This document shows positions 51,677-61,576 of a stretch of DNA of 64,000 nt, in pieces. Under the pieces are notes generated by a model, which was given only the letters and a program-made list of their open reading frames with translations, made no database searches and had not been told where the DNA came from. A program made the position numbers and the translations under genes. Each line of letters starts with the position of its first letter. Positions within the stretch are counted from its first letter, which is position 1. The DNA comes from GCA-2737725 sp033763995 (lineage in GTDB: Bacteria > Pseudomonadota > Alphaproteobacteria > Rhodospirillales > Rhodospirillaceae), in the NCBI GenBank assembly GCA_033763995.1, contig JANRJL010000011.1, positions 1-64,000 of the forward strand, in the 5' to 3' direction.

Positions 51677-52597
51677 TCAGGCGACGTCCAAAAACCCGCG
51701 CACCACCTTGGCGATTTCCGGCGCGTGGGAATCCATCATGCCGTGCGTGCGGCCCGGCAAATCGTGAATGCGGCTTCGGGCGTTGAGGTAGGGCTTGGCG
51801 CGCGGGGTTTGCTCCCACAAGTCGTCCTGCGGATTGAGCACCAAAATCGGCTGCTTCACCTGCGCGATGGCCTCCGCGAGGTTGTAGTTGAAGGCCGCCG
51901 CGAAGCCCCACGTGCTGGTGCGGTAATGGCGCATGCGTTCCAGGCTGATGTCCCAATAGCGGTCATCGGTCGGCACGTCGGTGAACATGCCCTTGCCGTT
52001 CTTGCGGACGTTATTCAGGGTCGATTCCAACATTTGCTCGAAGCTCGGCGCCGGGCGCAACATAGTCGGGCGGCGGCTGGCGAGCTCCGTCTCGCTGAAG
52101 ATCGGCGCGGAGATCAGCACCACCTTGCGCACGCGCTCGGGATAAGTCTTGGCCAAGTCGACCGCCGTGAACGAGCCGGTGTGGTACCCCATCACGTCGG
52201 CGCGCGCGATCTTCATCTCATCGAGAAAGCGCGCGATGGCACGGGCAAAGTCGGGAATTTGCGGCGGCGACGGCGGCGTGTCGGACGAGCCATAGCCCGG
52301 CGTGTCGGGCGCGAAGGCAGGGCGGTCGCGGCCCATTTCCTCGATCCAGGTTTCATAAACGATGCCCGACAAGGGGCTCGCGTGCAGGCACACCAGGGGC
52401 GTCAGCGTCGAAGCGCCCGGGCGAACGTAGCGATAATGAATTTGCCCAAAAGGTCCATCGACATAGCCGCGCTTGAATTTGGCGTTGGGCGTGGTGGGTG
52501 TTTGGGCGAAGCCGCGTTGCGGCACGGTCATGAGCGCGGCTGCAGTTGCAGCTAGGGTCAGGATTTCGCGGCGTCTCGTCGATGTCTCGTGCGTCAT
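51677..52597 (-). CDS. Tat-exported alpha/beta hydrolase with His at the nucleophile position
   Basis: A 306-residue protein with a twin-arginine signal STRRREILTLAATAAALMTVP. The mature part has the alpha/beta-hydrolase fold: CLHASPLSG (oxyanion loop), APDTPGYGSSD, elbow DVMGYHTGSFTA, acid region LVLNPQDDLW and final His in RTHGMMDSHAPE. At the elbow the usual Gly-x-Ser-x-Gly reads Gly137-Tyr-His139-Thr-Gly141, so Ser is replaced by His. The substrate is unknown and hydrolysis uncertain. A GGGAGG ribosome site decides the start. Confidence 0.85.
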   Translation of the reverse strand: MTHETSTRRREILTLAATAAALMTVPQRGFAQTPTTPNAKFKRGYVDGPFGQIHYRYVRPGASTLTPLVCLHASPLSGIVYETWIEEMGRDRPAFAPDTPGYGSSDTPPSPPQIPDFARAIARFLDEMKIARADVMGYHTGSFTAVDLAKTYPERVRKVVLISAPIFSETELASRRPTMLRPAPSFEQMLESTLNNVRKNGKGMFTDVPTDDRYWDISLERMRHYRTSTWGFAAAFNYNLAEAIAQVKQPILVLNPQDDLWEQTPRAKPYLNARSRIHDLPGRTHGMMDSHAPEIAKVVRGFLDVA

Positions 52598-52627
52598 GGC
52601 GGCCTCCCGGTCAGGTCGGCCCAAACC

Positions 52628-53173
52628 CTACCGCTTTTTGACGCGCTCGGCGAACCGTTTGAGGAAGAAGTTGAGATCCTTGGGCCGCGACACCCGCACC
52701 CAGGGTTGGCGTTGAGCATTGTCCGCAGACAGTTGGTCGAATTCCTTGCGTTCCTTCTCCCAGAAGTTCCAGGCGAAGATGAGGTAATCGATACTCCAGG
52801 ACTCCACGCAGCCATCGGGCAGATCGAGGCGCGGCATGGGCTGCGGGAAAATCATGCGCCGCAGCACCCGGCTCATGGTCTCGGCGCGGTCGTAGTCGAG
52901 CCAGATCACGGCGTCAGCCCGCGCCGCGCGCAGCGAAAGCGAGTCGAGGAAATTTCCGTCGATCACCCATTGGTCGTCGGCGATCAACTCGGCCACCTTG
53001 CGTTCCCACGTCTGCTCGTTTTGCAGCACCCAGCCAGGGCGGTAATAAAGCGCGTCGAGATGATGAATCGGCAAGCGCATCATCGCCCCCAAGCGTTGAG
53101 CAACCTCGGACTTGCCCGCGGCCGGGCTACCCACAACCAGAACGCGCCGAATGCCTCGCGACGTGTCGGTCAT
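52628..53173 (-). CDS. P-loop NTPase of the FlaR/adenylate-kinase-like family
   Basis: A 181-residue protein with Walker A GSPAAGKS at residues 15-22, followed by LGAMMRLPIHHLDALYYRPGW, WVIDGNFLDSLSLRAARADAVIWLDYDRA and RVLRRMIFPQP. This is the standard order of FlaR, historically called DNA topology modulation protein. Members look like small nucleotide kinases but their substrate is not established. It ends two bases before... the lolD stop lies downstream, and the hydrolase gene is 30 bases further along the minus strand. Confidence 0.85.
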   Translation of the reverse strand: MTDTSRGIRRVLVVGSPAAGKSEVAQRLGAMMRLPIHHLDALYYRPGWVLQNEQTWERKVAELIADDQWVIDGNFLDSLSLRAARADAVIWLDYDRAETMSRVLRRMIFPQPMPRLDLPDGCVESWSIDYLIFAWNFWEKERKEFDQLSADNAQRQPWVRVSRPKDLNFFLKRFAERVKKR

Positions 53174-53175
53174 GG

Positions 53176-53863
<688 letters not shown>

Positions 53864-53871
<8 letters not shown>

Positions 53872-55111
53872 AGCGCAACGCTTCCACGGGGTCCGTGCGC
53901 GCGGCCCGCCAGGACGGGTACCACGTCGCGCCGAAAGACAGCGCCACCGACATGGCCAGAACCGAGAGCGTCTCGTTCCAATCCATCTTCGCGGGCATTT
54001 GAGTGAGGTAGTAAATTTCAGGCGAGAACAAGTCCGTGCCGGCAAGGCGGCTGAGAAACAGCCGGATGGCCTCGATATTGTCGCAAACAACCAACCCCAA
54101 GCCGAAGCCCAGCAGCGTGCCGACGAGGCCGATGCTGGCCCCGGCCATGAAGAAAATCCGCATAATCATGCCGCGCGTCGCACCCATGGTGCGCAGAATG
54201 GCGATGTCGCGGCCTTTGTCCTTCACCAGCATGATCAGCCCGGAGATGATGTTGAAGGCCGCGACGATGATGATCAGCGTGAGAATCAGGAACATCACGT
54301 TGCGCTCAACCTGCAGCGCATTGAAGAACGGTCCGTTGGTTTGCTCCCAACTCAACACCCGCGTGTCCGGCCCGCTGATGGTCTGCACGTCACGCGCGAT
54401 GGTGCGGGCAAGGTCCGGATTGGAGACATGAATCTCGAGGTTCGTGACGGAGTCCGGATACTTGAAGTAGCGCTGGGCTTGGGGCAGCGGCATGAACAGC
54501 ACGTTGGCGTCGATATCGCTCATGCCGACATTGAACACGGCCGCCACCTTGAAGGTCTGCACGCGCGGCACCGCACCGAAGGCCGTGACGTTGCCTCTGG
54601 GGGCCAACAGCGTGAGATCGGAACCCACGCCGATGTCGAACCGCTCGGCGAAACGAGAACCGATGGCCACGCCGCCGCCCTCGGTGAAACCATCGAGCGT
54701 GCCGTCGAGAATGTTCTCGGCGATCCACTTGCGCTGGGCCAAGTCTTCGCCGCGCACGCCGCGCACTAGCACGCCCGATGAACGCCCCTGCCCGCTCGCC
54801 ATGACCTGGCCTTCGATGATCGGCACAACCGAGACGACGCCGTCGAGCGCTTTGAGGCGCGCGACCAATCCGTCGTAGCCCGTGATGGCATAGGTGCGCC
54901 CCGCCACATCGATATGGCCGTTGACGCCCAGGATGCGGCTCATCATGTCCTGGCGGAAGCCGTTCATGACGGCCATGACGATGATCAGCGTGGCCACGCC
55001 GAGCGCGATGCCGACGAAGGAAAAACCCGCAATCACCGATACAAAGCCCTCGCGCCGGCGCGATCTCAGGTAGCGCGCGGCGATCATGCGTTCGAAGGCG
55101 GAAAAGATCAT
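53864..55111 (-). CDS. lolC: Lipoprotein-releasing ABC transporter permease
   Basis: Inner-membrane permease of the LolCDE system. The 415-residue protein starts MIFSAFERMIAARYLRSRRREGFVSVIAGFSFVGIALGVATLI. A periplasmic domain spans about 50-265, followed by three helices in the FtsX/MacB pattern (NIISGLIMLVKDKGRDIAILRTMGATRGMI) and the C-terminal ALRYE. There is only one permease gene, so it probably acts as a homodimer, the LolF-type arrangement. It lies 16 bases after proS. Confidence 0.94.
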
Positions 55112-55127
55112 GGCGTGATGGCCCAGC

Positions 55128-56441
55128 CTAAGCGCCGATAATTTTGTTGAGCGCGGCGTCGGCCGAAAGCTCCTCGCGTGCGCCGCCGGCGCGGCGCTTG
55201 AGTTCCACCACGCCCTTGGCCACACCCTTGGGGCCCACCACCATTTGCCAGGGCAAGCCGATCAGGTCCATGTCGGCGAACTTCACGCCGGCGCGGTCGT
55301 CGCGGTCGTCATACAGCACGGTGCAACCCGCCTTGTGTAATTTGTCATAGAGGTCCTGGCAGGCCGCATCACAGGACGCGTCGCCAGTCTTCAGATTGAT
55401 CAATCCCACATGAAATGGCGCCACGCTTTCGGGCCAAATGATGCCGGCGGCATCGTGGCTGGCCTCGATGATGGCGCCCACCAGCCGCGACACGCCGATG
55501 CCGTAGGAGCCCATCATCGGCGTGATGTTGGTGCCGTCGGGCCCCGCCACAGTCGCCTTCATGGCCGCTGAGTATTTCGTTCCAAAATGAAAGATGTGGC
55601 CCACTTCGATGCCGCGCGCCGACACCAGATCGGCGCCCAGCTTCGCCGCCATGGCGGCGTCATGCTTTTCCTCCGTGGCGGCATAGAGGCTGGTCCAATC
55701 GTCGACAATGGGCTGAAGATCGCCCTCGTAATTCACGTTTTGCGGCACCGGCTTTTCCAGCAGGCCCTTGTGGCAGAACACCGCACTCTCGCCGGTCTCG
55801 GCCAACACGATGAACTCGTGGCTCATGTCGCCGCCGATGGGTCCGCTGTCGGCGCGCATGGGAATGGCCTTGAGGCCCATGCGGACGAAGGTGCGCAGGT
55901 AGGCGACGAACATCTGATTATAGGCGTGCTTGGCGCGCGCGAAGTCCACGTCGAAGGAATAGGCGTCCTTCATCAAAAATTCGCGGCCGCGCATGACGCC
56001 GAAGCGCGGGCGCACTTCATCACGAAATTTCCAGTGAATTTGATAAAGATTCTTGGGCAGGTCGCGGTAGCTTTTCACGTTATTGCGGAAGATATCGGTC
56101 ACGACCTCTTCGTGGGTCGGGCCATAGAGCATGTCGCGCTCGTGCCGGTCCTTGATGCGCAACATTTCGGGGCCGTAGTCGTCGTAGCGGCCGCTTTCTT
56201 TCCACAACTCGCCCGATTGAATTGTGGGCATGATAATCTCTTGCGCGCCCGCCGCGTTCTGCTCCTCGCGCACGATCTGGGCGATGTTCTGCAGCACCCG
56301 CGTGCCCAACGGCAGCCAGTTATAAATGCCCGCCGCGTGTTGCCGGATCATGCCGGCGCGCAGCATCAAGCGATGCGAAACGATGACGGCTTCCGTGGGG
56401 GTCTCTTTCAGCGTGGGCAGAAAAAAGCGCGACAAGCGCAT
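55128..56441 (-). CDS. proS: Prolyl-tRNA synthetase, short alphaproteobacterial type
   Basis: Charges tRNA-Pro. The 437-residue class II enzyme has MRLSRFFLPTLKETPTEAVIVSHRLMLRAGMIRQ, motif 2 YQIHWKFRDEVRPRFGVMRGREFLMKDAYSF, and motif 3 GSYGIGVSRLVGAIIE, then the anticodon-binding domain. It lacks the roughly 180-residue INS editing insertion of the E. coli enzyme, as expected in Alphaproteobacteria, so Ala-tRNA-Pro editing would need a separate protein. Confidence 0.96.
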   Translation of the reverse strand: MRLSRFFLPTLKETPTEAVIVSHRLMLRAGMIRQHAAGIYNWLPLGTRVLQNIAQIVREEQNAAGAQEIIMPTIQSGELWKESGRYDDYGPEMLRIKDRHERDMLYGPTHEEVVTDIFRNNVKSYRDLPKNLYQIHWKFRDEVRPRFGVMRGREFLMKDAYSFDVDFARAKHAYNQMFVAYLRTFVRMGLKAIPMRADSGPIGGDMSHEFIVLAETGESAVFCHKGLLEKPVPQNVNYEGDLQPIVDDWTSLYAATEEKHDAAMAAKLGADLVSARGIEVGHIFHFGTKYSAAMKATVAGPDGTNITPMMGSYGIGVSRLVGAIIEASHDAAGIIWPESVAPFHVGLINLKTGDASCDAACQDLYDKLHKAGCTVLYDDRDDRAGVKFADMDLIGLPWQMVVGPKGVAKGVVELKRRAGGAREELSADAALNKIIGA

Positions 56442-56532
56442 GAGAAACGATCCTTAACGCATGGAAAAACAAGCGATTTCAGTCGGACATTAGGCGAAGG
56501 CCGCCCGGCGTGCAACGAGGCCCAAGGGCCGA

Positions 56533-57009
56533 TTACTGCGGCTTACGGGTCGGCAATCCGGCCTGCCCGGAGGTCAGCGATAGACGGCAGGCCTCGGTCA
56601 ACAACACCTGGTCTTGCGGCAACATGCGTTCGCCGTTCCAGAAGGCATCCTGGCCTTTGATCGTGAGCGTGCCCAGCGGCACCTTGCCTTCGAACGGCAT
56701 GACTTTGCGCGTCGCTTGATCGCGCGGCGTTCCCTTGGTGCGGTCGACGATGCCCAGCCGGTCGGCCAGATCCACGCCGACCTGGATGTCGATGGACTCG
56801 GGCAATGCAATGATCGAGCCGCCATCCAGATCGGCCGGCGCAACCGCGTTGCCGCGCACGTCGACGCCCGGCGTGTAGGTGGCATCGTTGGTGGAGGCGT
56901 GCTGGACCAAACGCTGGCATTCGGAGGCCCGAACGGTGAGCGTGCTGGCCTGGGCCGCGCTAACCGTACTGATGATCATCGCCAGCAAATTGAGAACAAT
57001 TCGCGCCAT
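56533..57009 (-). CDS. Secreted hypothetical protein, 158 aa
   Basis: It has a signal peptide MARIVLNLLAMIISTVSAAQAS, and the mature part starts with LTVRASECQRLVQHAST. It is a compact protein with two conserved-looking segments, ADLDGGSIIALPESIDIQVGVDLADRLGI and VPLGTLTIKGQDAFWNGERMLPQDQVLLTEAC. Two cysteines could form a disulfide in the periplasm. The family is not recognised by name; similar unnamed proteins occur in alphaproteobacteria. It lies upstream of proS on the same strand, 91 bases away. Confidence 0.75.
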   Translation of the reverse strand: MARIVLNLLAMIISTVSAAQASTLTVRASECQRLVQHASTNDATYTPGVDVRGNAVAPADLDGGSIIALPESIDIQVGVDLADRLGIVDRTKGTPRDQATRKVMPFEGKVPLGTLTIKGQDAFWNGERMLPQDQVLLTEACRLSLTSGQAGLPTRKPQ

Positions 57010-57148
57010 TTGCGTTCACAGCCAAGTTGCTTCCTCTTTGGAAGATTAACCTAGAATCCAACTGGGGCGGAATGGCGGCAAGATGGCAGGAATGCTGCAT
57101 TTTCCGCGTCGAGGGAGTATCTTGTCCCGACAATGGGAGGAACTTTCC

Positions 57149-58555
57149 ATGAAAAACGGTTCTGGTGTTAGCCCGCAGATCCTGTGCCGAAGATTCATGC
57201 TGGCAGTTGTCATTTCAGCGCTGACGTTTTCGACTGCCCTGGCGCAGGGACGCCCGGGCGGGAGCAGCGCGCCGCCGGATCGATACACGATGATTTACGC
57301 GGGCACGCTCTTGGCCGTTCCCGGCCAGCCGGCGCAGAAGCAAATGAGCATCGTCATCAAGAACGACCGGATCGACCGGATCGCACAGGGCATTGCGGAA
57401 ACTTCGGCCTTGGGCCTGCCTCCGGACACCACCATCATCGATCTCAAGGACCGCTTCGTGTTGCCCGGCCTCATGGATGCCCATGTGCATTTGCGCAGCC
57501 AGCCCAGCGACTTTTCGCGCGGCCAAGGCATTCGTCGCGGCCGCACCGCCCCGCTTCCAGCCGACCTGGCGGTCAACGCGATCATTTACGCGCGACGCAC
57601 GCTCAACGCCGGCTTCACGACCGTGCGCGATGTCGGCGCCGACGACCAAAGCGTCTTCGCGGCGCGCGACGCCATCAACGCGGGGCGGATGGTCGGCCCG
57701 CGAATCTTGAGTTCCGGCGCGGCCTTGTCGGCCACGGGCGGCCATGCCGACGGCGCGACCGTCGACGGCGATCAGTTGTCCGCGCGACTGATGGACGGCG
57801 TGTGCGACGGCCCCGACGAGTGCATGCGGGCGGTGCGCTTCCAGCACAAACTCGGTGCCGACCTGATCAAATTCACGGCCACCGGCGGCTTCGCCTCGAC
57901 GCAAACCTTCGAACAGCAGCTCTTCTTTCCCGAGATGAAAGCCATCGTCGACGCCGCCCATCAACTCGACATGAAGGTGGCGGTCCACGCTTACACCTCC
58001 AACGCCATCGCCGATGCGGTGAAAGCCGGCGCGGATTCCATCGAGCACGGATTCTTCGTGGACGACGCGACGCTGAAACTGATGAAAGAGAAAGGTACCT
58101 TCCTGGTCCCCACGCTCTCGGCCGCCTACCCGCCGCCTTTTCTTGGCATCAAGGACCCGCCCAGTGTGCGCATGCGCAACGAAGCCAAGGCGTTCGAGCG
58201 CGCCTACGCGCGCGGCGTCAAGATCGCCTTCGGCACCGATGCCGGCACCTTCAATCACGCCGAAAACGCCAAGGAGTTCGGCTACATGGTCGAGTTCGGC
58301 ATGACCCCCATGGACGCCATCAAGGCGGCCACCGTCATGACGGCGGAGTTGTTCGGCGTCAAAGACGCAGGCACCTTGGAGCCCGGAAAACTCGCCGACC
58401 TGATCGCGGTGACGGGCGATCCGCTGGCCGACATCACGGCCCTGCAAGCCGTGGACTTTGTGATGAAATCGGGAACCGTAGCCAAGCGGGACGGCCGGAT
58501 GCTGGAGGGATTTTCCTACCCCGCCTTTGGCAGCGACCGCCCACGCGGTCGCTAA
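57149..58555 (+). CDS. Exported amidohydrolase (imidazolonepropionase-like)
   Basis: A 468-residue metal-dependent hydrolase. Its N-terminal signal region is RRFMLAVVISALTFSTALAQ. Metal-site motifs are in order: DAHVHL, KFTATGG with the bridging-Lys position, VAVHAYT, DSIEHGFF and FGTDAG. A C-terminal beta segment ends GTLEPGKLADLIAVTGDPLADI. The group includes exported Xaa-Arg/Xaa-Pro dipeptidases and imidazolonepropionase relatives; the exact substrate is not evident. A GGGAGG ribosome site eight bases before the ATG at 57149 sets the start. It is convergent with the phosphatase gene. Confidence 0.9.
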   Translation: MKNGSGVSPQILCRRFMLAVVISALTFSTALAQGRPGGSSAPPDRYTMIYAGTLLAVPGQPAQKQMSIVIKNDRIDRIAQGIAETSALGLPPDTTIIDLKDRFVLPGLMDAHVHLRSQPSDFSRGQGIRRGRTAPLPADLAVNAIIYARRTLNAGFTTVRDVGADDQSVFAARDAINAGRMVGPRILSSGAALSATGGHADGATVDGDQLSARLMDGVCDGPDECMRAVRFQHKLGADLIKFTATGGFASTQTFEQQLFFPEMKAIVDAAHQLDMKVAVHAYTSNAIADAVKAGADSIEHGFFVDDATLKLMKEKGTFLVPTLSAAYPPPFLGIKDPPSVRMRNEAKAFERAYARGVKIAFGTDAGTFNHAENAKEFGYMVEFGMTPMDAIKAATVMTAELFGVKDAGTLEPGKLADLIAVTGDPLADITALQAVDFVMKSGTVAKRDGRMLEGFSYPAFGSDRPRGR

Positions 58556-58561
58556 ATCGGC

Positions 58562-59410
58562 TTATTGGAAGCCCTTGATCTGGTCGTGCTTAATGCGGCG
58601 GCGCTCCTCGGGCGTGGCGCGGAATTGAAAATTTACCGCCGAGTTTTCCCATGACCCATACATGGGGTTCGGAATGATGATCCAATCGCGCCCCCAACGC
58701 GCGGCCTCGCGTTCGGCCGCGGCGCGGCGTTCGACCGGTGTCATGCGCTGGACGGACACGAAATCGTTGAAGTCATCACCCAGCATCAACAGAATCCGGT
58801 GTGTGGCCGCGGCCGCGGCCCGGCGGGTGTCTTTGTCATTACGCCACTCCGGGCGCTCGCGCTCCAGAAAGACCGTATCGATATCCTTCGGAAATGTGGC
58901 GCCGACCGCCGCGAGGTTCTTGCGGGTGGCCTCTTCCTTCTCGGCGTTGCGATTAGTGATGTAAAAAATCGTCACGCCCTTGGACTGGGCATAGGCGATG
59001 AAGTCCTTCGCACCCGGCAAGGCAACGGCTTCCGCCCGCTCGACCCATTGCGCCATCAAGTCAGCCGGGCGGATCTTGGTTTCGCGCATCAACTCGACCT
59101 GATAAGGCCCGTTGTCGAGCACGGTCTCGTCGATATCCATGATGATGGCCGGCGGCAGCGCGGCGAAGTCACCCTTTTGCTCCAGCGCCGCGCTCCGCGT
59201 TTTGTCGGCCAGCGCGGCATCGAGTTGAGCCTTGGCCGTGGCAAAGGCCATGTAGCAGGCCGCCTCGAACTCGGCGCTGGTCATGGTCCACAGAATCGCG
59301 TTGAGGCGATCATCGGCGGGAATCGCGTCGGCGGCTTTCGCCGCCTCTTGAGCGTTGGCGGATGGCGACCAAGCCACCAACGTGAAAACTACTACCCAGA
59401 CATACTTCAT
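58562..59410 (-). CDS. Exported HAD acid phosphatase, class B / P4-like
   Basis: A 282-residue protein with a signal peptide ending near SANA-Q21. The HAD motif I is MDIDETVLDN with Asp92 and Asp94. YITNRN is motif II. MLGDDFNDF supplies the acidic motif III. This matches HAD subfamily IIIB (OlpA, lipoprotein e P4), periplasmic phosphatases that dephosphorylate nucleotides or NAD fragments. No lipobox Cys is visible, so it is probably soluble. It ends six bases from the amidohydrolase gene and starts close to mce. Confidence 0.9.
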   Translation of the reverse strand: MKYVWVVVFTLVAWSPSANAQEAAKAADAIPADDRLNAILWTMTSAEFEAACYMAFATAKAQLDAALADKTRSAALEQKGDFAALPPAIIMDIDETVLDNGPYQVELMRETKIRPADLMAQWVERAEAVALPGAKDFIAYAQSKGVTIFYITNRNAEKEEATRKNLAAVGATFPKDIDTVFLERERPEWRNDKDTRRAAAAATHRILLMLGDDFNDFVSVQRMTPVERRAAAEREAARWGRDWIIIPNPMYGSWENSAVNFQFRATPEERRRIKHDQIKGFQ

Positions 59411-59412
59411 GA

Positions 59413-59817
59413 TCACACTTGCTCGATCTCGATCAAGGTGCCGGTGAAGTCCTTGGGATGCAGGAACAACACGGGCTTGCCATGGGCGCCGATCTTGGGT
59501 TGGCCGTCGCCGATGACTCGCTTGCCTTCGGCTTTCAATTTGTCGCGGGCCGCGATGATATCATCGACCTCGAAGCAAACATGATGCATGCCCCCCGACG
59601 GCGTTTTTTCCAGGAAGGCCGCAATCGGCGAATTCGCGCCCAACGGATGCAACAACTCGATCTTGGTGTTGGGCAGTTCGACAAACACCACCGTCACGCC
59701 GTGTTCGGGCAAGGCTTGCGGCGCCGAGACCTTAGCCCCCAGGGCGTCGCGGTAATTGGCCGCGGCGGCGGCCAAGTCAGGCACGGCAATGGCAACGTGG
59801 TTCAAACGACCGATCAT
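59413..59817 (-). CDS. mce: Methylmalonyl-CoA epimerase
   Basis: Converts (2S)- to (2R)-methylmalonyl-CoA in propionyl-CoA use. The 134-residue VOC protein has LNHVAIAVPDL, EHGVTVVFVELPNTKIELLHPLG, KTPSGGMHHVCFEVDDI and FLHPKDFTGTLIEIEQ, giving the His/Glu metal ligands of the family. Its end lies within three bases of the phosphatase start. Placement near rnj and proS recurs in Alphaproteobacteria. Confidence 0.95.
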   Translation of the reverse strand: MIGRLNHVAIAVPDLAAAAANYRDALGAKVSAPQALPEHGVTVVFVELPNTKIELLHPLGANSPIAAFLEKTPSGGMHHVCFEVDDIIAARDKLKAEGKRVIGDGQPKIGAHGKPVLFLHPKDFTGTLIEIEQV

Positions 59818-59887
59818 GGGGTCCTCAACGGGGCTTCAAGTCATCAGATTTAGGTCATCGCCGGTCGATTCGAAAGGATCAAGTGGA

Positions 59888-61576
59888 TCAGGCCGCCGCG
59901 ATGTGGACCTTGATCAACGGCTTGCGGCCCATGGGCACGAATACCTTGCGCACGGCCGACCGAACGGCCTCCTCCACGGCCGCGTCATCGCGGCGCGCCT
60001 TTTTGGGCAGGCGTTCCACGGCATTGGACAGCACCCACTCCCAGCCCCGGTCGCGTTCCTCGGCCAAGGGATCGCCGATGCCGAGCAACGAAATCTGCGG
60101 CTCGTCGGTGAGCTGGCCGTCTTCGTCCAAGGCCAGCGAGACCACCGCCGCGCCGTCATAGAGCAACCGCTTGCGCTCCTTCATGGCCGGGTCGTTGAGC
60201 GGTACGGCCTCGCCGTCGAACCAGGCCCAGCGCCCGGCCCACACCGAGCCCATGACTTGGGCGCGGCCGTCGGCGAATTTCAAGGCCTGTCCGTTCTCCA
60301 GACGCACCGCCTGCGGCACCTGGCACTCAAGGGCAAGTTTCGCGTGGGCATTCATGTGCATGAGTTCGCCGTGCACGGGCACGGCGATGCGCGGGCGGAT
60401 GAGACCGTACATGCGGCGCAGTTCCTCGCGTGCCGGATGGCCGGAGACGTGGATGTGCTCGTCGCGCCACGTCACCAACTCGACGCCTAGGCGAATAAGT
60501 TGGTTCTGAACTTTGTGAACGGCCTGCTCGTTGCCCGGAATGACGCGCGACGAAAAGATCGCCACATCGCCGGGCTCCAGCGCCACGTCGGGATGCTGGC
60601 CGAACGCGATGCGCATCAGCGCCGCCCGGCCCTCGCCCTGGCTGCCGGTGCAAATGTAGGCGACCTCGTGGCGCGGCAGGTGGGCCGCTTCCTCGGCCTC
60701 GTAAAACTTGAGGTCGGGCGAAAGGTAGCCGGTTTTGCGCGCGGTATTGACGATGCGCCACAACGATGCCCCCACCAGGGCCACATGGCGGCCGCTGGTG
60801 GCGGCGGCATGAGCAATGCTCTCAAGCCGGGCAACGTTGGAGGCGAAGCACCCCACAACGATGCGTCCCGTTTGGCGCGCGAACAGCTTGACCAGCGTGT
60901 CGCGCACCTCACGCTCGGAGCCGGCCTCGCCCTCGGTGAAAACGTTGGTCGAATCGCCGATCAGCGCCAGGACATCTTCATCGCCCAGGGCCTGAAGCTT
61001 GGCGTAGTCCGTGACGTCGCCCACCAAGGGTTCCGGGTCGAACTTCCAATCGCCGGTGTGAAATAGCGTGCCGTGCCTGGTGCGGATGGCGAGCGCGTTG
61101 GGCTCGGGGATGGAGTGCGTGAGCGCAATGAATTCAATATTGAAAGGACCGATGGTGGCTTTTCCGCCCAAGGGCAATACCTTGATCGGGACTTGGCCCG
61201 TGAGGCCGGTCTCGGCCAGTTTTGCCTCAAGAAACTCCGCCGCGAAGGGCGTGGCATAGACCGGACAGCGCAATTCGCGCCACAGGTAGGCCACCGCGCC
61301 CAAATGATCCTCATGGGCGTGGGTGATGACCAGCCCGTCCAGCTTGTCGCGCCGGTCGGCGATGAAGCTGGGATCGGGCATGACCACGTCGATGCCCGGA
61401 ATGCTGTCGTCGCCGAAAGTCACACCGCAGTCGACCATGAGCCAGCGCCCGTCGCAGGCAAACAGGTTCATGTTCATGCCGATTTCGCCCGCACCGCCCA
61501 GCGGAATGAACCACAGGCCTTGGTCCAGGCCTTCGGGTTCCGTCCAACCGGCGTCTTGCGGGGCCATGCGGTTCAT
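59888..61576 (-). CDS. rnj: Ribonuclease J
   Basis: Dual 5' exo- and endoribonuclease for mRNA and rRNA processing. The 562-residue protein has FIPLGGAGEIGMNMNLF, the zinc motif THAHEDHLGAVAYL, FHTGDWKFDPEP, GDSTNVF, and the beta-CASP motifs including ICTGSQGEGRAAL and HVSGHPAREELRRMY. The C-terminal domain ends GRKPLIKVHI. Its ATG at 61576 overlaps the coaX stop as ATGA. Residues of the open frame upstream lie inside coaX and are rejected. Confidence 0.96.
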   Translation of the reverse strand: MNRMAPQDAGWTEPEGLDQGLWFIPLGGAGEIGMNMNLFACDGRWLMVDCGVTFGDDSIPGIDVVMPDPSFIADRRDKLDGLVITHAHEDHLGAVAYLWRELRCPVYATPFAAEFLEAKLAETGLTGQVPIKVLPLGGKATIGPFNIEFIALTHSIPEPNALAIRTRHGTLFHTGDWKFDPEPLVGDVTDYAKLQALGDEDVLALIGDSTNVFTEGEAGSEREVRDTLVKLFARQTGRIVVGCFASNVARLESIAHAAATSGRHVALVGASLWRIVNTARKTGYLSPDLKFYEAEEAAHLPRHEVAYICTGSQGEGRAALMRIAFGQHPDVALEPGDVAIFSSRVIPGNEQAVHKVQNQLIRLGVELVTWRDEHIHVSGHPAREELRRMYGLIRPRIAVPVHGELMHMNAHAKLALECQVPQAVRLENGQALKFADGRAQVMGSVWAGRWAWFDGEAVPLNDPAMKERKRLLYDGAAVVSLALDEDGQLTDEPQISLLGIGDPLAEERDRGWEWVLSNAVERLPKKARRDDAAVEEAVRSAVRKVFVPMGRKPLIKVHIAAA

